A stretch of DNA of 53,381 nucleotides from Neobacillus jeddahensis (GCF_000612625.1 NZ_CCAS010000028.1:1-53381), one strand, 5' to 3'. Shown: positions 9,672-19,195, counted from the first letter of the stretch. Notes: a model not told the origin generated them from the letters alone. Numbers and translations: made by a program.

Positions 9672-11033
9672 ATGGCTGGAGAGAATAAAGTATTAGCGGA
9701 GAAAATTCTTGAACAATTAGGTGGTCCGGCGAATATTGTCAGTTATACACATTGTATGACCAGACTTCGGGTGACGCCAAAAAATGATGCTGTGATCAAC
9801 AAGGCAGCGATTAAGAAAATTGATGGGGTTATTGGGGTAGTCGAAGAAGAAACATTGCAAATCATTCTCGGACCTGGAAAAGTGAATAAAGTAACCGAAG
9901 AGTTTGGAAAATTAATTGATGCTGCTGGCGGGATTGATTTGAAAGAAATGGCAGCAAGCAAAAAAGCAGAAATCAATAAGAAAAATGCGACGCCATTTAA
10001 ACTATTTTTACGAAAAATATCCAGTATCTTTATCCCGTTAATCCCTGCCCTCGTGGCATCTGGTTTGATTACAGGGATCACGAAAGCAATCATCCAAGCA
10101 GGGTGGATGGCAGCAGATTCGCAGCTTGCAACCATCTTAACAGTTATTGGTGGTGGATTATTTGGATACCTAGGTATTTTAGTAGGTACAAATGCGGCGA
10201 AAGAATTCGGTGGTTCACCAGCACTTGGAGCCATTGCCGGAATTTTAATCATTAACCCGGCAGTGGCTGGCATCAAATTGTTTGATACGGCGTTACTGCC
10301 TGGACGCGGGGGCTTAATTGGCGTTCTGTTTGCAGCGATTTTTATGGCCTTTGTTGAAAAACGAGTTCGTCGTTATGTACATCAATCAATTGACCTATTT
10401 GTTACACCAACGGTTGCATTACTGGTTACTGGTATTGTTACTTATCTTGTTTTTATGCCAATTGGTGGTTTTGTGTCAGATTTAATTACAAAAGGATTAA
10501 CTTCTTTACTTGACGTTGGTGGAGTTGTCGCAGGCTTTGTCCTTGGAGCAACCTTCCTTCCGCTTGTTGTTACAGGTTTACATCAAGGTTTAACACCGAT
10601 CCATTTAGAACTAATTAATACATTAGGTGATGATCCGCTCCTTCCAATCTTGGCTATGGGTGGTGCTGCCCAAGTAGGAGCAGCGTTTGCCATTTACTTC
10701 AAAACGAAGAAAAAGAGTTTAAAAAGAGCGATTGGCGGGGGACTTCCAGCAGGAATTCTTGGTATCGGTGAGCCGCTTATTTTCGGGGTTACCCTTCCAT
10801 TAGGACGTCCGTTTTTAACTGCATGTTTAGGGGCCGGAGTTGGCGGGGCCTTCCAGGCGGCTTTCCATGTCGCAACAATCGCAGTTGGGGTATCTGGATT
10901 ACCACTTGCCTTTCTTGTAGTCGGCGGCCAAGTTCTTCTGTATTTACTAGGGGTACTAGTTGCTTATGCAGCTGGATTCGTCTTTACTTATCTCTTCGGT
11001 TTCAAGGATGAGATGGCTGGTGAATTTGAGTGA
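9672..11033 (+). CDS. murP: PTS EIIBC component, MurNAc-specific
   Basis: Membrane permease of 453 residues that imports and phosphorylates MurNAc or MurNAc-containing sugars. The EIIB domain (about 1-85) has the phosphorylated cysteine C28 in SYTHCMTRLRV. A linker and an EIIC domain of about ten membrane segments follow (about 110-445), with the glucose-superfamily signature GIGEPLIFGVTLPLGRPF. No EIIA domain is present, so it must borrow a glucose-type EIIA. It lies between murR and mupG and overlaps mupG by four bases, which points to MurNAc rather than sucrose or trehalose as substrate. Confidence 0.92.
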   Translation: MAGENKVLAEKILEQLGGPANIVSYTHCMTRLRVTPKNDAVINKAAIKKIDGVIGVVEEETLQIILGPGKVNKVTEEFGKLIDAAGGIDLKEMAASKKAEINKKNATPFKLFLRKISSIFIPLIPALVASGLITGITKAIIQAGWMAADSQLATILTVIGGGLFGYLGILVGTNAAKEFGGSPALGAIAGILIINPAVAGIKLFDTALLPGRGGLIGVLFAAIFMAFVEKRVRRYVHQSIDLFVTPTVALLVTGIVTYLVFMPIGGFVSDLITKGLTSLLDVGGVVAGFVLGATFLPLVVTGLHQGLTPIHLELINTLGDDPLLPILAMGGAAQVGAAFAIYFKTKKKSLKRAIGGGLPAGILGIGEPLIFGVTLPLGRPFLTACLGAGVGGAFQAAFHVATIAVGVSGLPLAFLVVGGQVLLYLLGVLVAYAAGFVFTYLFGFKDEMAGEFE

Positions 11034-12037
11034 TCGGGATTTCCTTCTATTTAAATGATCCTTTAGCAGAAGAACGGATTGCTGTTGCGGGAAAATATGG
11101 TGTGAAGCGGGCGTTTACCTCGCTTCATATTCCCGAGGAATCTGGGGATTTAGCCAGCCGCGCCAAACAATTGCTGCAAACCGCTAAAGATTTTGGGATA
11201 GAAGTCTATGCAGATGTGTCGGAACGAACGCCGGCACATTTGGGATTGAATAGCTTATTTGAGTTAAAAACCTTAGGGGTAATCGGACTCAGACTTGATG
11301 ACTTTTTTGCGCATGAAACCATTTTGGACCTAGCGAGGGAATTCAAACTTGCACTGAATGCCAGCATCTTGTTTGAGGATGATATTCGGGCCTTACTTAA
11401 AGACGGACTGACAGCTGACCAGCTACTGGCCTGGCATAATTTTTACCCAAGGTGCGAAACGGGCTTATCGAAGCCATTTTTTGAAAGTCAAAATGGGCTT
11501 TATAAAAAGTTTGGCATTCCAGTTAGCGCCTATATTTCCGGTGATGGGGAAAAGCGCGGTCCGTTGTTTGAGGGGTTACCAACCTTAGAGGAGCATCGGA
11601 ATATTGATTCATATGTAGCTGCGTTGGAATTGAACGGGGCGGGGGTCGAAGATATTTATATTGGCGATCCAGAGGTCAGTGAAGACCTGCTGAAGAAATT
11701 GATAGATTTTGACCAACATCAACGTGTTCAGGTCAGAATTGAAGGATTTCAAGAAGGGGAATTCCGACTCCGTCCTGATTTTTCTAGGGATGTGCTTCGC
11801 TTTATGGATACACGAAGTGCAGATTCTATTATTCCAGAAAATACTGAAGCGCGTCCTATGGGCACGATCACAAGAGATAATGATCGCTATGGCCGTTATC
11901 GTGGTGAGGTACAAATCAGCCTTGGTGATTTACCGTCTGACGATCGAGTAAATGTTGTCGGAAGGGTAGTGGAGACAGATTTACCACTGCTTTCTTTATT
12001 GAAACCAGGTCAAACTATACACTTTAATATAGTCTAA
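11030..12037 (+). CDS. mupG: 6-phospho-N-acetylmuramidase (DUF871 family)
   Basis: Cytosolic protein of 335 residues with the DUF871 layout: an N-terminal TIM-barrel (MIGISFYLNDPLAEERIAVA to about residue 235) and a small C-terminal cyclophilin-like domain (RPMGTITRDNDRYGRYRGE region). S. aureus MupG of this family hydrolyses MurNAc-6P-GlcNAc brought in by MurP. The GTG start overlaps the murP stop (GTGA), so the two are coupled. B. subtilis uses NagZ/AmiE outside the cell instead, so this operon follows the staphylococcal strategy with gene order murQ-murR-murP-mupG. Confidence 0.88.
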   Translation: MIGISFYLNDPLAEERIAVAGKYGVKRAFTSLHIPEESGDLASRAKQLLQTAKDFGIEVYADVSERTPAHLGLNSLFELKTLGVIGLRLDDFFAHETILDLAREFKLALNASILFEDDIRALLKDGLTADQLLAWHNFYPRCETGLSKPFFESQNGLYKKFGIPVSAYISGDGEKRGPLFEGLPTLEEHRNIDSYVAALELNGAGVEDIYIGDPEVSEDLLKKLIDFDQHQRVQVRIEGFQEGEFRLRPDFSRDVLRFMDTRSADSIIPENTEARPMGTITRDNDRYGRYRGEVQISLGDLPSDDRVNVVGRVVETDLPLLSLLKPGQTIHFNIV

Positions 12038-12042
12038 ACAGG

Positions 12043-12077
12043 AAGCTGTCACATCGAGTCGATGCGGCAGCTTTTTT
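12043..12077 (+). terminator. terminator of the mur operon
   Basis: AAGCTGTC(A)CATCGA pairs with TCGATG(C)GGCAGCTT and is followed by TTTTTT, six bases after the mupG stop. Confidence 0.85.
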
Positions 12078-12133
12078 ATCTAGACCAACGTTGATTTTAG
12101 TTGAAGAATGTAATTATTTCGGGAATCGAAAAA

Positions 12134-12147
12134 TGTAAACGTTATCA
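12134..12147 (+). promoter_or_regulatory. cre site (CcpA operator)
   Basis: TGTAAACGTTATCA matches the cre consensus TGWAANCGNTNWCA at every position. It is about 35 bp upstream of a TATAAT at 12183-12188 and 77 bp before the MFS gene, so it could mediate carbon catabolite control of that gene. Confidence 0.7.
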
Positions 12148-12223
12148 ACTTAAATTGATCATTTCAGCTTGAAAAAATAGAGTATAATAGGGGGAAGATT
12201 AAAGGTAACAGGAGTAGTGAACA

Positions 12224-13492
12224 GTGGAAAAACAGACTAGCAAGTATAGATGGGTAGTTTTTGTGGCAGTATTGTTTACGTATTTTTTAATCGTAAGCCA
12301 ACGGACGGCCCCTGGTTTAATTTCAGATCAATTAATGAAAGATTTTAGCTTAACGGCTTCAACGATTGGTTTACTGACGAGTATTCAGTTTTTGGCCTAT
12401 GCTGGATTGCAGGTTCCAATTGGAATCTTATCGGACCGATTTGGACCGAATTTTTTCCTTATCATTGGGGCCTTGTTGAATGGGTTAGGTGCTGTAGCTT
12501 ATAGCTTGGCTCCAAATGAATATGTACTTCTTTTTGCAAGATTATTGGCTGGAATAGGGGACGCCACCATTTGGGTCAACTTGGTGTTAATCTTGAGCCA
12601 ATGGTTTAAAGTGAAGGAGTTTGTTAGTCTACTTGGTGTCGCAGGTATGTCAGGGAGTTTAGGATTCTTGCTGGCGACGGTTCCTTTCTCCGCTTGGATT
12701 TCGGTAGCAGGCTGGCGACAACCGTTTTTTACAACGGGGATTTTGTTATGTCTTTGCGGGCTCCTACTCAATTATGTGCTTGTGAGGAAACCAAGCCAGC
12801 TATTTAAGAACGATGTGTCTGTACCCGTAAAAGCAAAGAAACAAAGGGAAAAAACCCTTGTGACATTGCGGCGTATTTTTACCAATCGCCAGGCATGGGC
12901 TACCTTCTTTTGTCACTTTGGCCTTGTCGGCACGTATGTTGGATTTATTGGCTCATGGGCTGTTCCTTATGGGATGCATGTGTATGGGATGACGCGTTCT
13001 GATTCAAGTCAGCTAATCATGATTGGTCTGTTTGGGGCGATTATTGGTGCTCCGTTAACAAGTTGGATTTCCAGCCGGTTCGGCTCCATTAAACGACCTT
13101 ATTTAGTTGTGCATCTTGTAGCTTTTCTAAGCTGGGTGTTCCTGTTTATTAGCGGGCAGCCGCCCTATTATATGCTGGTAATCATTTTTTTACTAATCGG
13201 CTATGGAAATGGCTCGAGTTCGCTAACGTTTGCGGTCGTGCGCAATTCTTTTGATATGAAGGAAGTAGGCGTGGTTTCTGGCTTCGCCAATACCGGGGGC
13301 TTTTTGAGTGCTGTCCTTTTGCCCAGCATTTTTGGTAAAGTATTGGATCATTTCCAGGCAGCCTCCCCTAGTGTGGGATACCACTATGGCTTTATCATTC
13401 CTGTCCTATTCTCGATGTTTGGGCTAATGGGTGGCTTGTTGATTAAGGAACAACGTCAGGAAGCAAAGCAACCAAGTGAACTGACGGTTTAG
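12224..13492 (+). CDS. MFS transporter
   Basis: Integral membrane protein of 422 residues with about twelve hydrophobic segments. It carries the MFS motif A-like loop GILSDRFGP between segments 2 and 3 (near residue 70) and a charged central loop (KAKKQREKTLVTLRR). A GTG start follows AGGAG. The substrate is not evident: the family includes organic acid, cyanate-like and drug carriers. It is a single-gene unit, with a mur operon terminator and a perfect cre site upstream and a terminator downstream. Control by CcpA suggests a carbon-source or acid transporter, but that is inference. Confidence 0.85.
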   Translation: MEKQTSKYRWVVFVAVLFTYFLIVSQRTAPGLISDQLMKDFSLTASTIGLLTSIQFLAYAGLQVPIGILSDRFGPNFFLIIGALLNGLGAVAYSLAPNEYVLLFARLLAGIGDATIWVNLVLILSQWFKVKEFVSLLGVAGMSGSLGFLLATVPFSAWISVAGWRQPFFTTGILLCLCGLLLNYVLVRKPSQLFKNDVSVPVKAKKQREKTLVTLRRIFTNRQAWATFFCHFGLVGTYVGFIGSWAVPYGMHVYGMTRSDSSQLIMIGLFGAIIGAPLTSWISSRFGSIKRPYLVVHLVAFLSWVFLFISGQPPYYMLVIIFLLIGYGNGSSSLTFAVVRNSFDMKEVGVVSGFANTGGFLSAVLLPSIFGKVLDHFQAASPSVGYHYGFIIPVLFSMFGLMGGLLIKEQRQEAKQPSELTV

Positions 13493-13505
13493 ATTATATC
13501 ATCTC

Positions 13506-13550
13506 AAAAAAAATGGGCATTTCAGTTTGACTGAAATACCCATTTTTTTT
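13506..13550. terminator. bidirectional terminator between MFS gene and pbuO
   Basis: AAAAAAATGGG(C)ATTTCAGT pairs with ACTGAAAT(A)CCCATTTTTTT around a short loop. A-run and T-run flanks serve both convergent genes. Confidence 0.9.
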
Positions 13551-13564
13551 GCCTTGCGTTTTTC

Positions 13565-14863
13565 TTAATGTTGCAAAAATGCGAGTTGTATAAAGAATAA
13601 TACGGCGAACACATAAAGCAATGGATGCACGTCACGCCATTTCCCTTTCACTAACTTCAATAGTGGGAAGCTAATAAAACCAAGTGCGATTCCAGTTGCA
13701 ATGCTGGAGGTCAACGGCATACTCAAAACTGTGATGAAAGCAGGGAAGGCTTCGTCAATTTCGTCCCAACGAATTTTAGCGATGCTGCCCATCATCAGGC
13801 TGCCGACAATGATCAATGCTGGAGATGTAATGGCTGCAATCCCAGATACGGCACTCACGAGTGGGCCGAAGAATGCCGATACCAAAAATAAAACGGCTAC
13901 AGTTAAAGACGTTAACCCAGTCCGACCACCTGCAGCGACTCCAGAAGTAGATTCAATAAAGGCCGTGGTCGGGCTTGTCCCAAACAAGGCGCCGACTGCG
14001 GTAGCTAGGGAATCAGACAGCAATGCTTGGCGGGCGCGCGGCAATTTGCCATCCTTCATTAAACCTGCTTGATTCGCGACACCAATCATCGTTCCTGTTG
14101 TATCAAAGATGGTCACAAGGATGAAGGAGAATACAACAGCATAAAGACTGTGATGAATCACATCCGTCACGGCTGTGATCGGATTTGTGATCATTAGACC
14201 CTCTGGAAGGGAAGGGAATGCCATAATCCCTTTATCGAAAGAGAGCTGATGGGTAAAGAAGGCGATAACCGCCGTAATAATCATTCCGAAAAATAAAGCT
14301 CCATTCACTCTAAGCACCATCAGGATTAGTGTGACAGCCAAGCCAACTATGGCTAGAAGGGCTTCTGGAGAGTGAAGGTCGCCTAATCCAACAAGATTGG
14401 AAGGATGGGCAGTGATGATTTTGGTTTGACGCAGACCAATAAAAGCAATAAATAATCCGATTCCTGCTGTAATCCCATGCTTGAGATTATCCGGTATCGC
14501 TTCAATTAATTTTTCTCTAAATGGTGTGAGCGATAATAGAACAAAGATGATTCCGGCAATGAAGACAGCGGCAAAGGCCGTTTGGTAGTTAATGCCGTGA
14601 CCGCCGACAACAGAGTAGGCAAAGTAGGCGTTGAGGCCCATCCCAGGTGCGATAGCGATCGGATAATTCGCGAAAAGTGCCATCCAAAGTGTTCCGACCA
14701 AGGAAGCGATGATGGTGGCGGAAAAGACTTGTTCAAACGGAACGCCTGCATCGGCAAGAATGACAGGGTTTACAATGACAATATAGACCATCGTAAAAAA
14801 GGTCGTAATACCAGCCAACAGTTCCGTTTTTGTATTTGTCTGATTTTCTTTGAGCTTAAACAT
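13565..14863 (-). CDS. pbuO: guanine/hypoxanthine permease, PbuO/PbuG (NCS2-AzgA) family
   Basis: Purine base permease of 432 residues with about 12-14 membrane segments. Family marks are the N-terminal LLAGITTFFTMVYIVIVNP, APGMGLNAYFAY, the mid segment GTSPTTAFIESTSGVAAGGRTG and the C-terminal SIATGIALGFISFP. The length equals that of B. subtilis PbuO; PbuG is slightly longer. No purine riboswitch aptamer is visible upstream, but two PurBox-like sequences in inverted orientation are, which fits PurR control as reported for pbuO. Hence pbuO rather than pbuG, though the paralogues are hard to separate by eye. Confidence 0.85.
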   Translation of the reverse strand: MFKLKENQTNTKTELLAGITTFFTMVYIVIVNPVILADAGVPFEQVFSATIIASLVGTLWMALFANYPIAIAPGMGLNAYFAYSVVGGHGINYQTAFAAVFIAGIIFVLLSLTPFREKLIEAIPDNLKHGITAGIGLFIAFIGLRQTKIITAHPSNLVGLGDLHSPEALLAIVGLAVTLILMVLRVNGALFFGMIITAVIAFFTHQLSFDKGIMAFPSLPEGLMITNPITAVTDVIHHSLYAVVFSFILVTIFDTTGTMIGVANQAGLMKDGKLPRARQALLSDSLATAVGALFGTSPTTAFIESTSGVAAGGRTGLTSLTVAVLFLVSAFFGPLVSAVSGIAAITSPALIIVGSLMMGSIAKIRWDEIDEAFPAFITVLSMPLTSSIATGIALGFISFPLLKLVKGKWRDVHPLLYVFAVLFFIQLAFLQH

Positions 14864-14876
14864 AAAAGTTCCTCCA

Positions 14877-14920
14877 AAATACGAACGTTTTTAAACAACT
14901 TTATTATATTATTCGTTTTT
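14877..14920 (-). promoter_or_regulatory. possible pair of PurR boxes
   Basis: Two 13-bp sequences resembling the PurBox AWWWCCGAACWWT lie in inverted orientation, AAATACGAACGTT at 14877-14889 (plus) and AAAAACGAATAAT at 14908-14920 (minus). Each has two mismatches, and the gap is 18 bp (16-17 is usual). They lie within 60 bp of the permease start. Confidence 0.45.
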
Positions 14921-15020
14921 AACTAATTTTTCAATAGCTAATGATTATTTTGCCCCGATAAATTGCTGTCTACGCTTACAAAAAGCCTACAATTATTTGG
15001 TGTATCCAGAATGGAAAATA

Positions 15021-15053
15021 AAAAAGTCCTTCTTTTGAATAATGAAGGACTTT
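15021..15053 (-). terminator. terminator of the amidase gene
   Basis: AAAGTCCTTC (15023-15032) pairs with GAAGGACTTT (15044-15053). On the minus strand the stem is followed by a T-run. Confidence 0.8.
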
Positions 15054-15072
15054 CGTAACTTCCAGTTTTAAT

Positions 15073-16515
15073 CTATGACGGAAGTTCTGTTAAGATGGTT
15101 TGCAAATTTTTTATTGTGTGGCTCACTATTTTTGCGTACAGTTCTAATATCATTTGTCCATACGTTTCACCGGGTACGGCCCATTTTCCATTTAAGTCAA
15201 TCCATCTCGGAGCAGAGCCTCTGGTAACAAGTGAAAAGCGGGGATCAACTAGTGGATATTGTGGTGGTAAGGGAGTAGTCGTTGCATAGGCGTATAAATG
15301 TTGTAGATGGGCTAGAACTCCTTCTTGTGGTGTCGCAAAATTTGCCCCAGTTTGAGACCCTCCTGTTGCGCCAATTCCAGCATAATTGTTTTGTTCTGTT
15401 TTTACAGTTCCGGTAAAGCGGAAATAATTGGTTTCATGGATGGCTTGGGCAAAGGCAATATCACCTCTGATCCCATAATATTCGCCAAGATTTTGATAGA
15501 AGTTTCCTAAGTCTGGTGCATTTGGATTAATTGTTTTTACATAGGCATTCATTTGCGCACCGGACAAAGAGGTAGGGCCCATTATGCTGTTGCTTCCAAT
15601 AGTCATATCACTGCTGTTTCCGCTGCCACTATTGTCGTTGTTCCCGCCCGTACTGTTATCATTCCCACTGCTGCTCTCAGCTGGAGTGGCCCCTCCGTTT
15701 TCAACAACCAGGAACGCATCCCCTATACCAGCCTTTTTCACTTCAGCCAAACGCTTTTCGGCATTTTCACGATTGGAATAGGCACCTGCTTGAACCCGAA
15801 ACCAGGTTTTACCCGAGAGAGTTGTGGTATTGACAAACGAATCAATTCCCTTTGAACGAAGGAAGGTTACTCGTTCGTCCGCATTTTCCCTTGTTTGGAA
15901 CGATCCGGCAATGACTCGATAAAGTGCTCCTGCTCCTGGATCACTTGGGGCGGGCGGTGGAGTTGCTTTTGCTTTCAGATTAAAGGCTTTAGCAAGTCCA
16001 TTTGCATGACCTTGAGCCACGTTTTGACGCCAAGAAGCCTGCTTCATTAATGCGGTATCATGGGCATTATCAATAAAGCCATTTTCTGATAAAAAGGCTG
16101 GCATAGTGGATTCGCGTAAAACGTGGAAATTCGCCTTTTTCCGACCGCGGTCTGTCAGTTGATTCAGTTTCATTACTTCAGCGTGAATGATCGTTTGATA
16201 GTTGGCAGTTGGTGATGTATTCGATAAACCACTATAAATATAATCTTCGTATCCTTGTGCAGAACCATTCGCCGCATTTATGTGGATCGCTAAATAATAG
16301 TTGGCGCCCCAGCTATTCGCCTCATTTGTCCGCTGACTTAGACTTTTCGTTACATCGCTGGTTCGGCTCAATTTAATTTCAATATTTTCATAGCCATTGG
16401 TTAGGATCGACTGAAGTTTAAGGGCGATATCTAAGGTAAGGTCCTTCTCATTTAATCCATTGCCTTGGGCGCCAGGATCTGTGCCGCCATGACCTGGATC
16501 TACATAAAGCTTCAT
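15073..16515 (-). CDS. bifunctional N-acetylmuramoyl-L-alanine amidase / glucosaminidase with SPOR domain
   Basis: Cell-wall hydrolase of 480 residues. An Amidase_3 zinc domain (about 1-178) opens with LYVDPGHGGTDPGAQG, then has the zinc histidine in LAIHINA and the catalytic glutamate in LSENGFIDN. A SPOR peptidoglycan-binding domain (about 197-268, YRVIAGSFQTRENADERV) follows, then a Ser/Gly/Asn-rich linker (about 275-310). A glucosaminidase-type domain closes the protein (about 320-465: IRGDIAFAQAIHETNYFRF and NNYAGIGATGG). There is no signal peptide, as in the sporulation amidase CwlC, so it may act at mother-cell lysis. A GGGGGAAGAAG ribosome site supports the start. Single-gene unit. 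Confidence 0.88.
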   Translation of the reverse strand: MKLYVDPGHGGTDPGAQGNGLNEKDLTLDIALKLQSILTNGYENIEIKLSRTSDVTKSLSQRTNEANSWGANYYLAIHINAANGSAQGYEDYIYSGLSNTSPTANYQTIIHAEVMKLNQLTDRGRKKANFHVLRESTMPAFLSENGFIDNAHDTALMKQASWRQNVAQGHANGLAKAFNLKAKATPPPAPSDPGAGALYRVIAGSFQTRENADERVTFLRSKGIDSFVNTTTLSGKTWFRVQAGAYSNRENAEKRLAEVKKAGIGDAFLVVENGGATPAESSSGNDNSTGGNNDNSGSGNSSDMTIGSNSIMGPTSLSGAQMNAYVKTINPNAPDLGNFYQNLGEYYGIRGDIAFAQAIHETNYFRFTGTVKTEQNNYAGIGATGGSQTGANFATPQEGVLAHLQHLYAYATTTPLPPQYPLVDPRFSLVTRGSAPRWIDLNGKWAVPGETYGQMILELYAKIVSHTIKNLQTILTELPS

Positions 16516-16658
16516 TCTTCTTCCCCCATTTCGCTAAATTTCTACTTTATATATATATGGGATAAGCTCTAATCCGTTCGGGTTTCAGTACCAAAAACTT
16601 TGCATTGCCTTTGGAGGATCAAGTCGGAATAAAAATGAATCGTAAAATGAGTAAAGTG

Positions 16659-16685
16659 AACGCAGGTAACTAGCCTACCTGCGTT
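16659..16685 (-). terminator. hairpin after the GGDEF-EAL gene
   Basis: AACGCAGGTA pairs perfectly with TACCTGCGTT across a seven-base loop, just past the stop of the minus-strand gene. The following tract is only weakly T-rich. Confidence 0.5.
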
Positions 16686-16700
16686 TCTCTATGTGGTCAC

Positions 16701-19076
16701 CTACGGATTAGTCACGAAAATTTCCGCCTGTAAAATACGCTCCAATTCAATGGCAGGAAGGGGTTTACTAAATAAAAAGCCTTGACCAATAAAGCACTTA
16801 TTGTCGCGTAAAAAGTCAACATGTTCCTTTGATTCGATCCCTTCGGCAATAACGGTGAAATTCATATTCCTTCCCATATCGATAATCGTTTTTACGATCG
16901 GACCATCGGGATTGAAGGTAAGTTCATCAATAAAGGCTTTATCTATTTTCAATGTGTTGACGGGTAGGTTTTTCAAATAACTTAAGGAGGAATAACCTGT
17001 ACCAAAATCATCAATAGCAATCTGAATCCCTAGTGCCCTTAGGTCATTCAGTACATGACGTGTTTTATTGATATTTTGTAAAATACTTTCGGTTATTTCT
17101 ATTTTCAAGTATTGCGGTTCTAACTTGGTTTCAGCTAATATCTTGCTTACGTCGTTTACAAAATGAGCATTTTGGAATTGGCGAATCGATACATTGACTG
17201 ACATAGTCACATCCATTAACCCTATTTTTTGCCATTCCTTTAACTGCTGACAAGCTGTTTGAATAACCCACCTTCCAATCGGTTCAATTAACCCCGTTTC
17301 CTCAGCAATAGGAATAAATTCTACTGGTGAAACCATTCCTAATTCGGGATCATGCCAGCGAATCAAGGCTTCTAAACCGATGATTTTTTCCGTTCTCAGG
17401 TCTACTTGGGGTTGGTAATACAGACTTAACCGGTTTTCCTCTAATCCTCTTCGCAATTTGGCTTCTAATTGCATTTTTTTTATCATCATTTCATTCAGGC
17501 CGGGATTAAAGAATTTAAACTTATTCTTTCCCTCATCTTTTGCCAAGTACATGGCTACATCAGCACTTTTTAACAGCTCATTTGTGTTGGCTCCGCCCAC
17601 TGGATAGATACTTATTCCTATGCTGGGAGTGGTGTATATTTCATGTCCTTGAATCAGAAAAGGGGCTTCGAATTTATGTAGAAGTTGATTGGCAATTTGT
17701 ATCAAACGTTCCCGGTCCGTTTCTGTAAGAATGATGGCGAATTCGTCACCACCAATTCTCGCAACCGTTTCTTTATCGTCTACAGATGCATGTAAACGGT
17801 TGGCAACCTCTTTTAATAGGATGTCTCCATTGTCATGTCCCAAGCTATCGTTAACATATTTAAATCGATCCAAATCAATATACATAAGGGAAAAATGCTT
17901 GCCCTTTTCTGTTGCCAATTTTAGCCGCTGATCCATGCGTTTTTGAAATAAGTTTCGATTGGGTAAATTGGTTAAGGGATCATAATGCGCTAAGGTTTCT
18001 ATTTTATTTAGCAGTTTGGCCATTTCGCTGTCATCCTTTGACTGTTTTGAAGAATGAAAATGTCCCTCTGAATTAGCGAGATGCTTGAGCTTTGAAAAAA
18101 TGGCCTTATTTTCAACAGCTGTAATCACTTGTTGGAACAGAAGCAGCAATACTGTAAGATGTAGCCCTTTTTGTAATAGATTCGTTTCATCAAGTTGATT
18201 AACAAAGGTTAATAGAAGGAGAATTCCAGCGCTAATAAAGGAGAGAGAGTAATTCTTGTATTCTAATTTCTCATTCTCTTTATCTGGATTCCATGGATGT
18301 TCTTGTTCAACAGTAGCAGCAATCCCTAGTAAGAAAATAGACACGGGCCATAAAAGAAATAGCCAATAACCAATCTGGTTAACGTGGTTGATATAAAAAA
18401 AGTCCCCAATTACTTGAATGAAAAAGCCCGCAGCGATCAAATAAAAACTTATTTTTTGGTGAAGCTCAGCCTGCGAAATATAAATGATGCATCCTGCCGC
18501 AAACAGCAAGCTAATATTTAATACATGATAAAGCGATGAAAGCAGGAAGCCAATATGAGTCACATCTTGATTCCCCTCGAGGATGGGATTCACCAAAAAC
18601 ACCCAGCTTACACTAAAGACGGAAATGATGACAATAATGACGTTTAATAGAAAGCGGAGCATCGGCAAGGTATTTTTCATGACTTTCATTTTATACATAA
18701 AACCCGTGAAGAAAAACAAATACCCAACCAAACGGATCATATCCTCAATTGGATAATTTTGTATTTCGGTGCCTGGCACCATCGGTTCACTCCCGAGGAT
18801 AAATAGAAATCCATGATAGCTGGTGGCGAGTTTAGACAAAAATAGAAAACCAATTCCGATGGCGAAAAAAAGCCAAAAGTTCCTTTGTTGTTTATCCTTC
18901 ATAACTTTGTAGGATTGGATCAACCAAATAAGTGTAACAAGATACGCAATGATCGAAAAAACATTAATGCCCAAACTAGCAAATGGTTTAGGATCCTTAG
19001 AGATCGATAGCCATAATAAAAATAAGATAAAATAGAGGCCGATAAAGATAATCCTCCGGCGGAAATAGGTTGCCAA
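16701..19076 (-). CDS. membrane GGDEF-EAL c-di-GMP enzyme
   Basis: Protein of 791 residues. The N-terminal third (about 1-320) has around nine or ten hydrophobic segments without a recognised sensor fold. The GGDEF domain (about 360-520) has an intact RIGGDEFAIIL but no RxxD inhibitory site in front of it. The EAL domain (about 540-785) keeps EALIRWHDPE, the DDFGTGYSSLSYL segment and AEGIES. Both halves therefore have the residues needed for diguanylate cyclase and phosphodiesterase activity; the net direction in vivo cannot be read from sequence. It lies next to a second, separate GGDEF gene on the same strand, with a terminator between them. Confidence 0.9.
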   Translation of the reverse strand: MATYFRRRIIFIGLYFILFLLWLSISKDPKPFASLGINVFSIIAYLVTLIWLIQSYKVMKDKQQRNFWLFFAIGIGFLFLSKLATSYHGFLFILGSEPMVPGTEIQNYPIEDMIRLVGYLFFFTGFMYKMKVMKNTLPMLRFLLNVIIVIISVFSVSWVFLVNPILEGNQDVTHIGFLLSSLYHVLNISLLFAAGCIIYISQAELHQKISFYLIAAGFFIQVIGDFFYINHVNQIGYWLFLLWPVSIFLLGIAATVEQEHPWNPDKENEKLEYKNYSLSFISAGILLLLTFVNQLDETNLLQKGLHLTVLLLLFQQVITAVENKAIFSKLKHLANSEGHFHSSKQSKDDSEMAKLLNKIETLAHYDPLTNLPNRNLFQKRMDQRLKLATEKGKHFSLMYIDLDRFKYVNDSLGHDNGDILLKEVANRLHASVDDKETVARIGGDEFAIILTETDRERLIQIANQLLHKFEAPFLIQGHEIYTTPSIGISIYPVGGANTNELLKSADVAMYLAKDEGKNKFKFFNPGLNEMMIKKMQLEAKLRRGLEENRLSLYYQPQVDLRTEKIIGLEALIRWHDPELGMVSPVEFIPIAEETGLIEPIGRWVIQTACQQLKEWQKIGLMDVTMSVNVSIRQFQNAHFVNDVSKILAETKLEPQYLKIEITESILQNINKTRHVLNDLRALGIQIAIDDFGTGYSSLSYLKNLPVNTLKIDKAFIDELTFNPDGPIVKTIIDMGRNMNFTVIAEGIESKEHVDFLRDNKCFIGQGFLFSKPLPAIELERILQAEIFVTNP

Positions 19077-19195
19077 AGTTCATTCCTCCTGATGTCCACG
19101 AATCAAATTGAGTACAATCATCTTATCTTTACATTCTTAACTTTTTATTAACAATCACCCTACGTTCAGCTACATTCTATCAGATGGACACAAAT

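Noticed and set aside
18768..18780. GGTGCCTGGCACC, one base from the REP-like palindrome
   Set aside because: It lies inside the coding sequence of the GGDEF-EAL protein, far from the other copies, and has no second palindrome beside it; probably chance.
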